Part shown: positions 26,736-33,721 of the stretch, one piece after another
How the letters are laid out: every line of letters starts with the position of its first letter
Numbering within the stretch: position 1 is the first letter of the stretch
NCBI GenBank assembly: GCA_011523735.1
Contig: WTGB01000129.1
Location: 1 to 33,911 of the forward strand
Source of the DNA: Chloroflexota bacterium
Lineage (GTDB): Bacteria > Chloroflexota > Anaerolineae > Aggregatilineales > Phototrophicaceae
Length of the DNA stretch: 33,911 bases
Direction of reading: 5' to 3'
The notes under the pieces: model-generated
What the model saw: the letters and a program-made list of their open reading frames with translations, nothing else
Database searches by the model: none
Told to the model about the DNA's origin: nothing
Program-made: the position numbers and the translations under genes

Positions 26736-26762
26736 TGTAGGGGCGACTCACAGAGTCGCCCG
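26736..26762 (+). repeat. REP-like palindrome, forward orientation
   Basis: TGTAG is followed by arms GGGCGACTC (26741-26749) and GAGTCGCCC (26753-26761) around ACA. The arm and loop bases are identical to the reverse copy at 5792-5812. It separates the last sialidase-like gene from the P450 gene. Confidence 0.88.
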
Positions 26763-26792
26763 AAAATAGTTGAAAGAGCGGGAGAGGACATC

Positions 26793-28010
26793 ATGAGCCA
26801 ATTCGATAGCGCCCTCACCTCCGCCGCCTTCAACGCGGATCCCTACCCGGTCTACCGCCAGATGCGCGAGGAGGCGCCGGTCTATTGGAGCGATGCCTGG
26901 GGCTGTTGGATGCTCACCCGCTACGACGACATCGCCTGGACCCTGCAGGATTATCAGACCTTCACCAGTCTGGGACGCCTGACCGCCACAATGGACTTGC
27001 CCGAGCCGCTTTGGGAACGGGTCGAACCACTGGTGCGCCACTATTCCCAAGGGCTGATCAATGTCGATCCGCCCGACCACACGCGCATGCGCAAACTGGT
27101 GCACATGGCTTTCACGCCGCGGACGATTCGCAAGATGCAGGCCTACATCGAGGACATCGTCGATCGGCTGATTGATGAGCAAATCGAAAGCGGTGAAATG
27201 GATGTCATTTGGGATTTCTCTTATCCGCTGCCGGTCACTGTCATCGCCGAGATGATGGGCATACCGGTCGAAGACCACGCCAAGTTCAAAGCCTGGTCGG
27301 GCGAGATCGTCGCTTTCATGGCCACGCCCAAGCCGACGCCGGAGATCTTGCTGAACTCGCAAGATTCCCTGCTGGCGATGCAGCAGTATTTTCGCGACAT
27401 CTATGCCAAGCGTCGGCGGCAGCCCGAAGACGATCTCATCACCGCTCTGGTGCTGGCGGAGCTGGAAGGCGACAAGCTGACCGAGGAGGAGATGGTCTCC
27501 AGCTGTGTCACCATTCTTATCGGCGGGCATGAGACGACCACCTACCTCATCGCTAACGGGCTTTACTGGCTCTTGCAGCATCCCGATCAATTCCGGCGGT
27601 TGAGCGAGAAGCCGGAGTTGGCGGAGTCGGCGACCGAAGAGTTTCTGCGTTATGACGGTCCCTTCCAGCGCAATCGGCGCATTGCCACGCGCGATGTAAC
27701 GATCGGCGACCACACTATCGAAAAGGGACAACTGATTATGCAATTGCTTGGCGCGGCCAATCGTGACCCAGCCCAATTCCCCGACCCGGACGCGCTTGAC
27801 ATCGCGCGCTCGCCCAACAAGCATCTCGCCTTTGGCTATGGTCCGCATTTCTGCTTGGGCGCGCCGCTCGCTCGACTGGAAGCGCCAGTAGCCTACCGCT
27901 CATTGTTGGGGCGGCTGCGCAATATCCGGATCGCGGATGACAGCCTGGAATGGAACAACGCCTTGTTCCGCGGCTTAAAGTCCCTGCCGATCATCTTCGA
28001 GCCCTTGTAA
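26793..28010 (+). CDS. Cytochrome P450 (bacterial class I type)
   Basis: This is a 405-residue soluble monooxygenase. D-P-P-D-H-T-R-M-R (92-100) is the C-helix heme-propionate region. G-G-H-E-T-T (244-249) is the oxygen-activating I-helix motif with Glu where many P450s have Asp or Glu. E283-F-L-R286 is the ExxR pair. F-G-Y-G-P-H-F-C354-L-G carries the heme-ligand Cys. The start at 26793 is chosen because GGAGAGGA precedes it and the protein then begins like other class I P450s; the longer frame back to 26730 runs through the palindrome. No ferredoxin or ferredoxin reductase gene is in view, so redox partners are encoded elsewhere. The stop overlaps the start of the dehydratase gene, which suggests joint action on one compound. 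Substrate unknown. Confidence 0.95.
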   Translation: MSQFDSALTSAAFNADPYPVYRQMREEAPVYWSDAWGCWMLTRYDDIAWTLQDYQTFTSLGRLTATMDLPEPLWERVEPLVRHYSQGLINVDPPDHTRMRKLVHMAFTPRTIRKMQAYIEDIVDRLIDEQIESGEMDVIWDFSYPLPVTVIAEMMGIPVEDHAKFKAWSGEIVAFMATPKPTPEILLNSQDSLLAMQQYFRDIYAKRRRQPEDDLITALVLAELEGDKLTEEEMVSSCVTILIGGHETTTYLIANGLYWLLQHPDQFRRLSEKPELAESATEEFLRYDGPFQRNRRIATRDVTIGDHTIEKGQLIMQLLGAANRDPAQFPDPDALDIARSPNKHLAFGYGPHFCLGAPLARLEAPVAYRSLLGRLRNIRIADDSLEWNNALFRGLKSLPIIFEPL

Positions 28011-29176
28011 TGAAAATCACCGAAGTAAAGACTTTCCTGGTCGAAGGCATCAAGTACAACTGGACGCTGGTCAAGGTCGAGACCGATGCCGGCATTCACG
28101 GTTGGGGCGAGGCGACCAATTGGCCCGGTTCCCCGCTGATTGAAGCCGCCTGCCAGCATGTCGGCCAATCTGTGACTGGCATGGATGCCCGCCGCATCGA
28201 TTATATCTGGACCAAGATCTACCGTGATATGCACTGGCTGGGGCAAGCTGGACCCTTGCTGTCCGCTATCAGCGCCATCGATATCGCCCTTTGGGATATC
28301 AAAGGCAAGACGCTGAATACGCCGGTTTATAATCTGCTCGGCGGGAAGTATCGCGACCGCATTCAACTCTACGCCAATTACTGGTTTATCGATGGCGGTC
28401 ACACGGCCGAGAGCTATGCCGGGGGAGCGCGCGAGACGGTCAAAGCCGGCTTCACCGCCCTCAAATTCGACCCCTTCGCCCATGTGCATTATGGCTACGG
28501 CGATGATCTTAGCGAAGATAATTCTCTGAGCGCGGGGCAGAAGCAACTCGCGCTGGATCTGGTCGCGGCGGTGGCGGAGGCGGTCGGCAGGGATGTGCCG
28601 ATTGCCATCGAGACGCATGCATTCCTCAATATGCCAACAGCCGTAGAGATGGCGCGGCGTCTGTCAGAATTGGATTTCAACTGCATGTGGTACGAAGAAC
28701 CGGCTTTGCCCGAATTTCCCGAAGCCATCGCCGAGATCCGCCGACAGATTCCCCTGCCGGTTTGCGTCGGCGAGCGGCTGCATTCCCGCTTCATGGCCAA
28801 ACGCGTTCTCGATTTGGCGGCCGCCGATGTCCTGATGCCCGATATCACGCGCTGCGGCGGCATCAGCGAGATGCGGAAGATCGCAGCGATGGCTGAGGCT
28901 TACAATGTGCCCATCGCCCCGCATAATCCCAACGGTCCCATCTCGACCATCGCCTCGGCGCATACGATGGCGACCATCCCCAACTTCTTCCGGCAGGAAT
29001 TCATGGTCAAGGATGTGCCCTGGCGTGATGGCTGCCTGTCCCACCCGCTGCCTGTCGAGCGGGGCTGCTTCCTGCTGCCCGATCGGCCGGGCTTGGGCTT
29101 CGATATCGACGAGAACGTGCTGTTGCAGCATCCGGGCTTGCGAACCGCGCCCAGCGACCGCGCCTTCTACGTATGA
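28010..29176 (+). CDS. Enolase-superfamily dehydratase (mandelate racemase/galactonate dehydratase group)
   Basis: This is a 388-residue cytoplasmic enzyme expected to remove water from a sugar acid after proton abstraction, with Mg2+. Positions match D-galactonate dehydratase by spacing: ligand E201 and acid H203 in E-T-H, ligand E229 in W-Y-E-E-P, ligand E255 in V-G-E-R, and the His base H305 in A-P-H-N with D278 behind it. The first ligand is Glu where the family normally has Asp. K152-F-D resembles a reduced KxK site. The ATG at 28010 overlaps the P450 stop (TAATG), so I reject the longer frame starting at 27950. Galactonate, mannonate or another aldonate could be the substrate. Confidence 0.9.
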   Translation: MKITEVKTFLVEGIKYNWTLVKVETDAGIHGWGEATNWPGSPLIEAACQHVGQSVTGMDARRIDYIWTKIYRDMHWLGQAGPLLSAISAIDIALWDIKGKTLNTPVYNLLGGKYRDRIQLYANYWFIDGGHTAESYAGGARETVKAGFTALKFDPFAHVHYGYGDDLSEDNSLSAGQKQLALDLVAAVAEAVGRDVPIAIETHAFLNMPTAVEMARRLSELDFNCMWYEEPALPEFPEAIAEIRRQIPLPVCVGERLHSRFMAKRVLDLAAADVLMPDITRCGGISEMRKIAAMAEAYNVPIAPHNPNGPISTIASAHTMATIPNFFRQEFMVKDVPWRDGCLSHPLPVERGCFLLPDRPGLGFDIDENVLLQHPGLRTAPSDRAFYV

Positions 29177-29196
29177 GCCTCGCCCCAAAAGGATAT

Positions 29197-29266
29197 CGTA
29201 GGGGCGAGCCGGTGGGTCGCCCGCTTTACGGATGATTTTCGGTTTGGACGCCCCTTGGGTCGCCCA
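29197..29266 (+). repeat. REP-like palindrome and a degenerate copy
   Basis: CGTAG precedes arms GGGCGAGCC and GGGTCGCCC around GGT (up to 29223), with one arm mismatch. About 25 bases on, GGACGCCCC and GGGTCGCCC around TT form a decayed copy. The pair starts 20 bases after the dehydratase stop codon. Confidence 0.7.
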
Positions 29267-29461
29267 AAGTGTCGAATCCAATCCCAGCACCAATATCCCA
29301 ATACGTGAACAAATAGTCGCCTATTGCCACCGCATTTCTGCTACCCTGATCAATATGGAAACCCTATCGACCCGCCAAGGCACTATGCGAAAATATGCCC
29401 TGTCTAATCTAAATTCCAACATTTATTCCGCAAATTCTGATTTTCGACGCCAAAAAGGTCG

Positions 29462-29483
29462 CTGTATCAATACTGTATCGATA
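29462..29483 (+). repeat. 11-base tandem direct repeat, operator-like
   Basis: CTGTATCAATA (29462-29472) is followed at once by CTGTATCGATA (29473-29483), with a single difference. The length is one turn of DNA, so a protein could bind the same face twice. It lies about 300 bases ahead of the hydroxyacid dehydrogenase gene. Confidence 0.45.
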
Positions 29484-29550
29484 GAGAATGAGATGTAATA
29501 TGTATATTAATATCCCGGAGTTGTACTCTAGATGTCCTAATGACATGCTC

Positions 29551-29590
29551 TTTTCGTCCTTTTTTGTCCTTTTCCGTCCATTTTCATCCA
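29551..29590 (+). repeat. Four phased T-tracts with a 10-base period
   Basis: Four consecutive 10-base units (TTTTCGTCCT, TTTTTGTCCT, TTTCCGTCCA, TTTTCATCCA) place T-runs one helical turn apart. Such phasing normally bends DNA. The tract ends 190 bases before the dehydrogenase ATG. Confidence 0.6.
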
Positions 29591-29780
29591 TCCGAAACGA
29601 AGCTGGCATGACGCGAACAGATAATTATGACCCATTTGACACTTCTCTTCCCGCCACCTCTGATCGCGACCGATGCCCCTTGCGACTGCCGGCATCAGGC
29701 GCTGTCATCGGAAACGCAGCCAGCGGTCAGATGGCCAGATGGCCTAAAAGATGTTTTCCCCCGCCGCAGGGAGGCAGCCA

Positions 29781-30734
29781 ATGCAAAAGGTCTTAATCAC
29801 GAATGCGGTGCCGGCTGATGTGCTGGCGCCCCTGGTCGGTCTGGCGCAAGTCATTCAAGGTCCGGCCGGCGGACGCTTGATGGCGCGCGAGGACGTGCTG
29901 CGGCTTGCGCCAACGCTGCAGGGCATCATCAACCAGGCCGAACTCATCGTGGATGAAGAATTGCTGGATGCGGCGCCGCAACTCAAGATCGTCGCCAATG
30001 TGGCCATCGGCGTGGACAATCTCGACCTGGAACTCATGACTCGGCGCGGGGTCTGGGCGACCAACGTCCCGGATGCCTTTGTGGCCTCGACGGCTGATTG
30101 CACCATCGCCTTGATGCTGAGTTTGCTGCGGCGAACCCATCAAGCCGACAATTACGTGCGTTCCGGGCAGTGGTCCGCGGATGGCTTCCAGCCGGGACTG
30201 TGGGATGGCGTTCTGCTGGCGGGCAAGACGCTGGGCGTGGTTGGCTATGGTCGGATCGGGCAGGCGGTCGCGCGGCGCGCCAGAGCTTTTGATATGCCTG
30301 TCATTTTTAACAGCAGGACGCCATCGAAAGACAGCGGTTATCGGTCGCTCGACGCGCTCATGGCGCAAGCCGATGTGATTACACTGCATACGCCGCTGAC
30401 AGGGCAGACGCGGCATTTGATTGATGCCGCCCGCCTGGCGCAGATGAAAACGAGCGCCTTTCTGATTAACATGTCGCGGGGCGCGGTGCTGCATGAAGGG
30501 GCGCTGGTGGATGCGCTGCTCGACGGCAGGATCGCTGGCGCCGCCCTGGATGTCTTCGAGTTTGAGCCTGAGGTCCATCCGGCGCTGCTGCGGCTGCCCA
30601 ATGTCTGCCTGACGCCCCATATCGGCGGCGGGACGCGGGAGAGCCGCTCGCAAGCGCGGCGATTGTGCGCGGAAAATATCGCGGCGGTATTGCGGGGCGA
30701 GGTTCCTAAAACGCCGGTCAACTGCTTGAACTGA
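29781..30734 (+). CDS. D-isomer-specific 2-hydroxyacid dehydrogenase
   Basis: This 317-residue NAD(P)H-dependent reductase belongs to the glyoxylate/hydroxypyruvate reductase and phosphoglycerate dehydrogenase family. The catalytic triad is intact: R233 in N-M-S-R-G-A, E262 in E-F-E-P, and H280 in T-P-H-I-G-G. The Rossmann loop is G155-Y-G157-R-I-G160. The substrate-binding N-V-A-I-G-V-D-N-L-D (73-82) matches glyoxylate reductases. GGGAGG at about 29769-29774 points to ATG 29781, and the protein then starts like its relatives; the longer frame from 29751 adds ten unconserved residues. It may reduce the 2-keto acid made by the dehydratase pathway upstream, but that link rests only on proximity. 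Confidence 0.93.
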   Translation: MQKVLITNAVPADVLAPLVGLAQVIQGPAGGRLMAREDVLRLAPTLQGIINQAELIVDEELLDAAPQLKIVANVAIGVDNLDLELMTRRGVWATNVPDAFVASTADCTIALMLSLLRRTHQADNYVRSGQWSADGFQPGLWDGVLLAGKTLGVVGYGRIGQAVARRARAFDMPVIFNSRTPSKDSGYRSLDALMAQADVITLHTPLTGQTRHLIDAARLAQMKTSAFLINMSRGAVLHEGALVDALLDGRIAGAALDVFEFEPEVHPALLRLPNVCLTPHIGGGTRESRSQARRLCAENIAAVLRGEVPKTPVNCLN

Positions 30735-31210
30735 CGAAGTTGCGACTGAGGTCCAGAAACTTCGATGTTGCCCGAGCCAGTCCGGTGGCGCTCAGAGCAA
30801 TCGCGTGAAAATCCAGAGCAATTTCCATTTGAAGCGATTGCCCGGCAAGGAAGCAGAATTTGACTTGAGCCCTCGCTTTCGTTATCTTACGTGGAAGTCT
30901 GATGATCGTGTCAGCATGTCGGAAGGTCACAGATGCAGAAACTGCGCTAGGTCATGCGGCCTCTTGAGCCACCCTCTACGTTGAGCCTTTTCGCAGACAT
31001 CCGCCAAAGTATTTTCAATGGCGTGCCCCAGCCCGATAGTGGATTGTCAAGTACAGGCAATCTGGCTGAAGACAGCCCTACGATTGTACGCAAAGCCGCC
31101 AATAACCTGGCACAAAGGGGTCCTATTGAGATCAAGGCTGGTTTCGGGTTGCCCATTTAATAGCTCTGCGGAGGCAGGCGAATGCTTAGCGGTATTGAGG
31201 AATACTAACG
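30735..31210. other. Spacer between dehydrogenase and PhyH genes
   Basis: This 476-base stretch contains only ORFs of about 66-70 codons on both strands (for example 30954-31160), with no ribosome site or family character. I see no palindrome of the REP-like kind and no clear terminator. GAGGAA near 31198 serves the next gene. Confidence 0.5.
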
Positions 31211-32056
31211 ATGAATGATATCGAAAAATACGAATTTGATCGGCTTGGTTACATCATTATCCCGGAATTATTAACCAGGGCGGAAGTGAAGCGACTTTCG
31301 GCGGGGATTGACGCGTTGGAGGAGGATGCGCTGGCGGGGGTAGGGCGTCCGCCGGACAAGATCAGCGCTTATGGGCTGCCTTATCGTCACAGCGCCGAAA
31401 GAGGATATTATGCCAGCGGCGCGCGGGAAGAAGGCAACACCCTGATCATCGAGGATTTCTTCAATGCCGACTCGGTCTTTGACATGCTGGTCAATCACGC
31501 TCCTACCATGGCGTATATAAACGCGATTGTTCAGGAGCGGCCGACGATCAACAACTGCGAGATACGCATCCGCTATCCGGGCAACCAGACTGGTTCGCAC
31601 ATGGGCGGTCCTGTTTCCTGGAAACATCGTTATGACTACACTTCGCGCGGCATCGACTGCTTGATGGTGAGGATGGTTTACTTCGTCCATGATGTGGGAC
31701 CCGGTCAGGGGGAATTCTGCGTCGTGCCCGCCACGCATAAAAGCAATATGGCCTCGCCCTATGAAGGGAGAAACCCCGATACGGAACCGGGCATGATTGG
31801 TCTGCCAGTCAAAGCCGGCGATGCCATTTTGTTCACCGAGAATCTGCGGCACGGGGGCTTGACCAACCGATCGAATCAGACCCGCAAAACGCTGCACGTC
31901 GGTTATGGACCCTTCTGGATGAAATCGCAAAATCACAGCACCATGGACGAAGAGCCCTACATCCTGCCCCGCACTTTCGACCGCTTGAACGAGGCGCAGC
32001 GCATGCTTTTCCGCGCCCACAAAACATTGCTGGAGAACGACGGCAACTATGCTTGA
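31211..32056 (+). CDS. Phytanoyl-CoA dioxygenase (PhyH) family protein with H-x-G iron motif
   Basis: This 281-residue cytoplasmic protein has the PhyH double-stranded beta-helix. The first iron His is H130 in G-S-H-M-G-G, the distal His is H214 in N-L-R-H-G-G, and R225 in Q-T-R-K-T-L-H is the likely 2-oxoglutarate anchor. G-Q-G-E-F-C-V-V-P-A-T-H-K-S-N (165-179) is the familiar PhyH core strand. Position 132, where the carboxylate ligand of H-x-D should be, is Gly. An H-x-G/A site is known in non-heme iron halogenases, which bind chloride in the open place; loss of iron or a different ligand are alternatives. GAGGAA precedes ATG 31211. The gene overlaps the hydrolase gene by eight bases, so the products probably work in one pathway. 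Confidence 0.85.
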   Translation: MNDIEKYEFDRLGYIIIPELLTRAEVKRLSAGIDALEEDALAGVGRPPDKISAYGLPYRHSAERGYYASGAREEGNTLIIEDFFNADSVFDMLVNHAPTMAYINAIVQERPTINNCEIRIRYPGNQTGSHMGGPVSWKHRYDYTSRGIDCLMVRMVYFVHDVGPGQGEFCVVPATHKSNMASPYEGRNPDTEPGMIGLPVKAGDAILFTENLRHGGLTNRSNQTRKTLHVGYGPFWMKSQNHSTMDEEPYILPRTFDRLNEAQRMLFRAHKTLLENDGNYA

Positions 32057-32801
32057 GATTGCGCGCCAGGAATTTAGCGGGATACCCTGCATTGTCATGC
32101 GTGATACGCGCGTAGAGCAGGCCCCGGTCATCATCCACTATCACGGCTGGACCGGCAACAAAGGGACAATAGAGACTCCCGATAAAAGCCTCGTGCAGTT
32201 GGCATCAGCCGGATTCCTGGTGGTTGCGCCCGATTGCTACGAACACGGCGAGCGCATGACGGAGGCCTGGTTCCGCGCGCAGTTTAATGGCTGGGCATTC
32301 ATCTGCCAGGCGATGGACAAGACCCGCCAAGAGGCGGGCGCCTTATTCGAGGCCGTCATGGCTTTGCCCTTCAGCTCCGCGCGAAAGCCGCAAGTATCGG
32401 GCGGATCCATGGGTGGATTGATCGCACAGATGGTCTTCGCCGAAAACAAAGCCTTTGTGTCAATGGTGTCAGTAGTCGGCCGATCCAGCTTTTACCAGGC
32501 TGATGATTGGTGCCGGGCGGCGCAACGAGGCAGTTGGTGTGACGATTGGTGCGCTGAGTATGCCACCCAGTCTCATCCCGAGCGCTTCACTGACAGGCCG
32601 GTTCTTTTCATCGATGGCGCGCTTGATAGCGATTGCCCGGCCGATACCAACGCGGAAACCGCCCGGCTGATAAATGCCCTGGGCGGGCAGGCGGATCATT
32701 ACGTGGATCCGGATTTTGGCCACGGCTTCTCGCCACCGATGCGCGCTAAATTCGTCGATTGGCTGATAGTCCATGGTAAGCCGCCACTGGTCTCCGGTTA
32801 G
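32049..32801 (+). CDS. Alpha/beta hydrolase (dienelactone hydrolase / prolyl oligopeptidase-like)
   Basis: This is a 250-residue cytoplasmic esterase-type hydrolase. The oxyanion segment H-Y-H-G-W-T-G lies at 30-36, nucleophile S120 in G-G-S-M-G-G, acid D193 or D195 in G-A-L-D-S-D, and H225 in F-G-H-G-F. The C-terminal half has an unusual cluster of Trp and Cys (W154-C155, W163-C164, W167-C168) in the lid region. The ATG at 32049 lies inside the end of the PhyH gene, giving tight coupling. It sits between two PhyH oxygenases, so it may cleave an ester before or after oxidation. Substrate not known. Confidence 0.88.
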   Translation: MLEIARQEFSGIPCIVMRDTRVEQAPVIIHYHGWTGNKGTIETPDKSLVQLASAGFLVVAPDCYEHGERMTEAWFRAQFNGWAFICQAMDKTRQEAGALFEAVMALPFSSARKPQVSGGSMGGLIAQMVFAENKAFVSMVSVVGRSSFYQADDWCRAAQRGSWCDDWCAEYATQSHPERFTDRPVLFIDGALDSDCPADTNAETARLINALGGQADHYVDPDFGHGFSPPMRAKFVDWLIVHGKPPLVSG

Positions 32802-32831
32802 AGCGGGATCCATGAAGAGGGGAAAGTGACT

Positions 32832-33590
32832 ATGAATGCGACGCTAGATGGTCGTCACGATGTGGACAAGATCATCGCCGAGATGGAGGAACGCAGCTAC
32901 TGCATTATCCCATCCGTGATAAGCCCGGAAGAGGCGGACGAAGCGCGCATTATCCTGGAGGGTCTGCTGGAGGCGGAAGCGACCGATGCCTCGCGCGCCG
33001 CGAAGACGCAGCGGGTCGGCGGCATCGCCGTCAAACACCCGATTTTTGTGAAACTGATGGCGCATCCTCTGATCGTGGCGGTCTGGAAAAAATATCTGGA
33101 CGAAGATGTCATCTGCTCGACCTGGACAGCCAACACTAGTTACCCGGGCTTTGGTACTTACAAATGGCATCCGGATTTTCCCTTCCAATGGCTGAATTAC
33201 CCTTGGCCCACCAGCCCGGTCAGCGGACAGACAATTTGGCTGCTCAATGACTTTTCCGAGGAGAACGGCGGCACCGGCATCATGCCCTACAGCCACCGCA
33301 AGGGGCACCGCCCGCCGGCGGAAATAATAGACAAGTGGCATCCCGATGGCGAGATCCTGACCGGCCTTCGCGGCAGCGTGATGGTTTACAACGGCGCGAC
33401 CTGGCATACCGCCCGCCCCAACAACAGCGATAAGCCGCGCAGCGCATTGCTGGGAATGTATACCCGTCCTTGTTATATTACGCAGGAAGACATGCTGGCG
33501 CAGTTGCGTTTCATCGCCAATCCGTCTGAAATCGTGCAACAATTGATGGGCGCCAAGCGGCGTCAGCCGGTCATCGTCGCCAATCGGTAG
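32832..33590 (+). CDS. Phytanoyl-CoA dioxygenase (PhyH) family oxygenase
   Basis: This is a 252-residue Fe(II)/2-oxoglutarate oxygenase with a complete facial triad: H113-P-D115 in K-W-H-P-D-F and H192 in A-T-W-H-T-A. R203 in K-P-R-S-A is the likely 2-oxoglutarate anchor. G-G-T-G-I-M-P-Y-S-H-R-K-G-H (146-159) is the typical core. GTG 32826 is a possible start, but GAGGGGA eight bases before ATG 32832 favours the latter. It follows the hydrolase after 30 bases and completes a three-gene set. Its intact H-P-D contrasts with the H-M-G of the first PhyH protein in the same set. Natural substrates of this bacterial branch are mostly unknown. Confidence 0.92.
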   Translation: MNATLDGRHDVDKIIAEMEERSYCIIPSVISPEEADEARIILEGLLEAEATDASRAAKTQRVGGIAVKHPIFVKLMAHPLIVAVWKKYLDEDVICSTWTANTSYPGFGTYKWHPDFPFQWLNYPWPTSPVSGQTIWLLNDFSEENGGTGIMPYSHRKGHRPPAEIIDKWHPDGEILTGLRGSVMVYNGATWHTARPNNSDKPRSALLGMYTRPCYITQEDMLAQLRFIANPSEIVQQLMGAKRRQPVIVANR

Positions 33591-33721
33591 CCGGCTCGGG
33601 CAGAAGTTGATGGTGGATTCGTATAGATTGTGACCAATTCAAGAGGAGGAATTATTGAAGAGATCAACCTGCTAGAAGACATTCGACCGTCGTTTTATGC
33701 GAATACCATTAGGAGACAATA

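Larger units (their letters stand above)
29177..29780. other. Repeat-bearing, AT-rich spacer before the hydroxyacid dehydrogenase gene
   Basis: This is 604 bases without a believable gene. Its left part has one forward REP-like palindrome and a degenerate copy. From about 29280 to 29640 the base composition turns clearly AT-rich, unlike the rest of the window. It carries an 11-base tandem repeat (29462-29483), an AT-rich TATATT region (29503-29508) and four phased T-tracts (29551-29590). Together these look like a control region, or a piece of foreign DNA. Small ORFs over this stretch have no family character. Confidence 0.6.

Noticed and set aside
26730..26792. A longer start for the P450 gene at 26730
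   Set aside because: It would translate through the palindromic repeat, has no ribosome site, and ATG 26793 has a good one and gives a normal P450 N-terminus.
27950..28009. A longer start for the dehydratase at 27950
   Set aside because: It lies within P450 coding sequence in another frame; ATG 28010 overlaps the P450 stop and begins exactly at the conserved first strand.
29551..29590. The four 10-base units as a CRISPR-like array
   Set aside because: The units are contiguous, have no spacers, and are too short; phased T-tracts explain them better.
29488..29796. A 102-codon ORF before the hydroxyacid dehydrogenase gene
   Set aside because: It reads through the T-tracts and into the dehydrogenase start, with no family-like features.
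30954..31160. Overlapping ORFs of 68 and 69 codons on both strands, possibly an insertion-sequence remnant
   Set aside because: No transposase motif, no terminal inverted repeat and no ribosome site could be seen.
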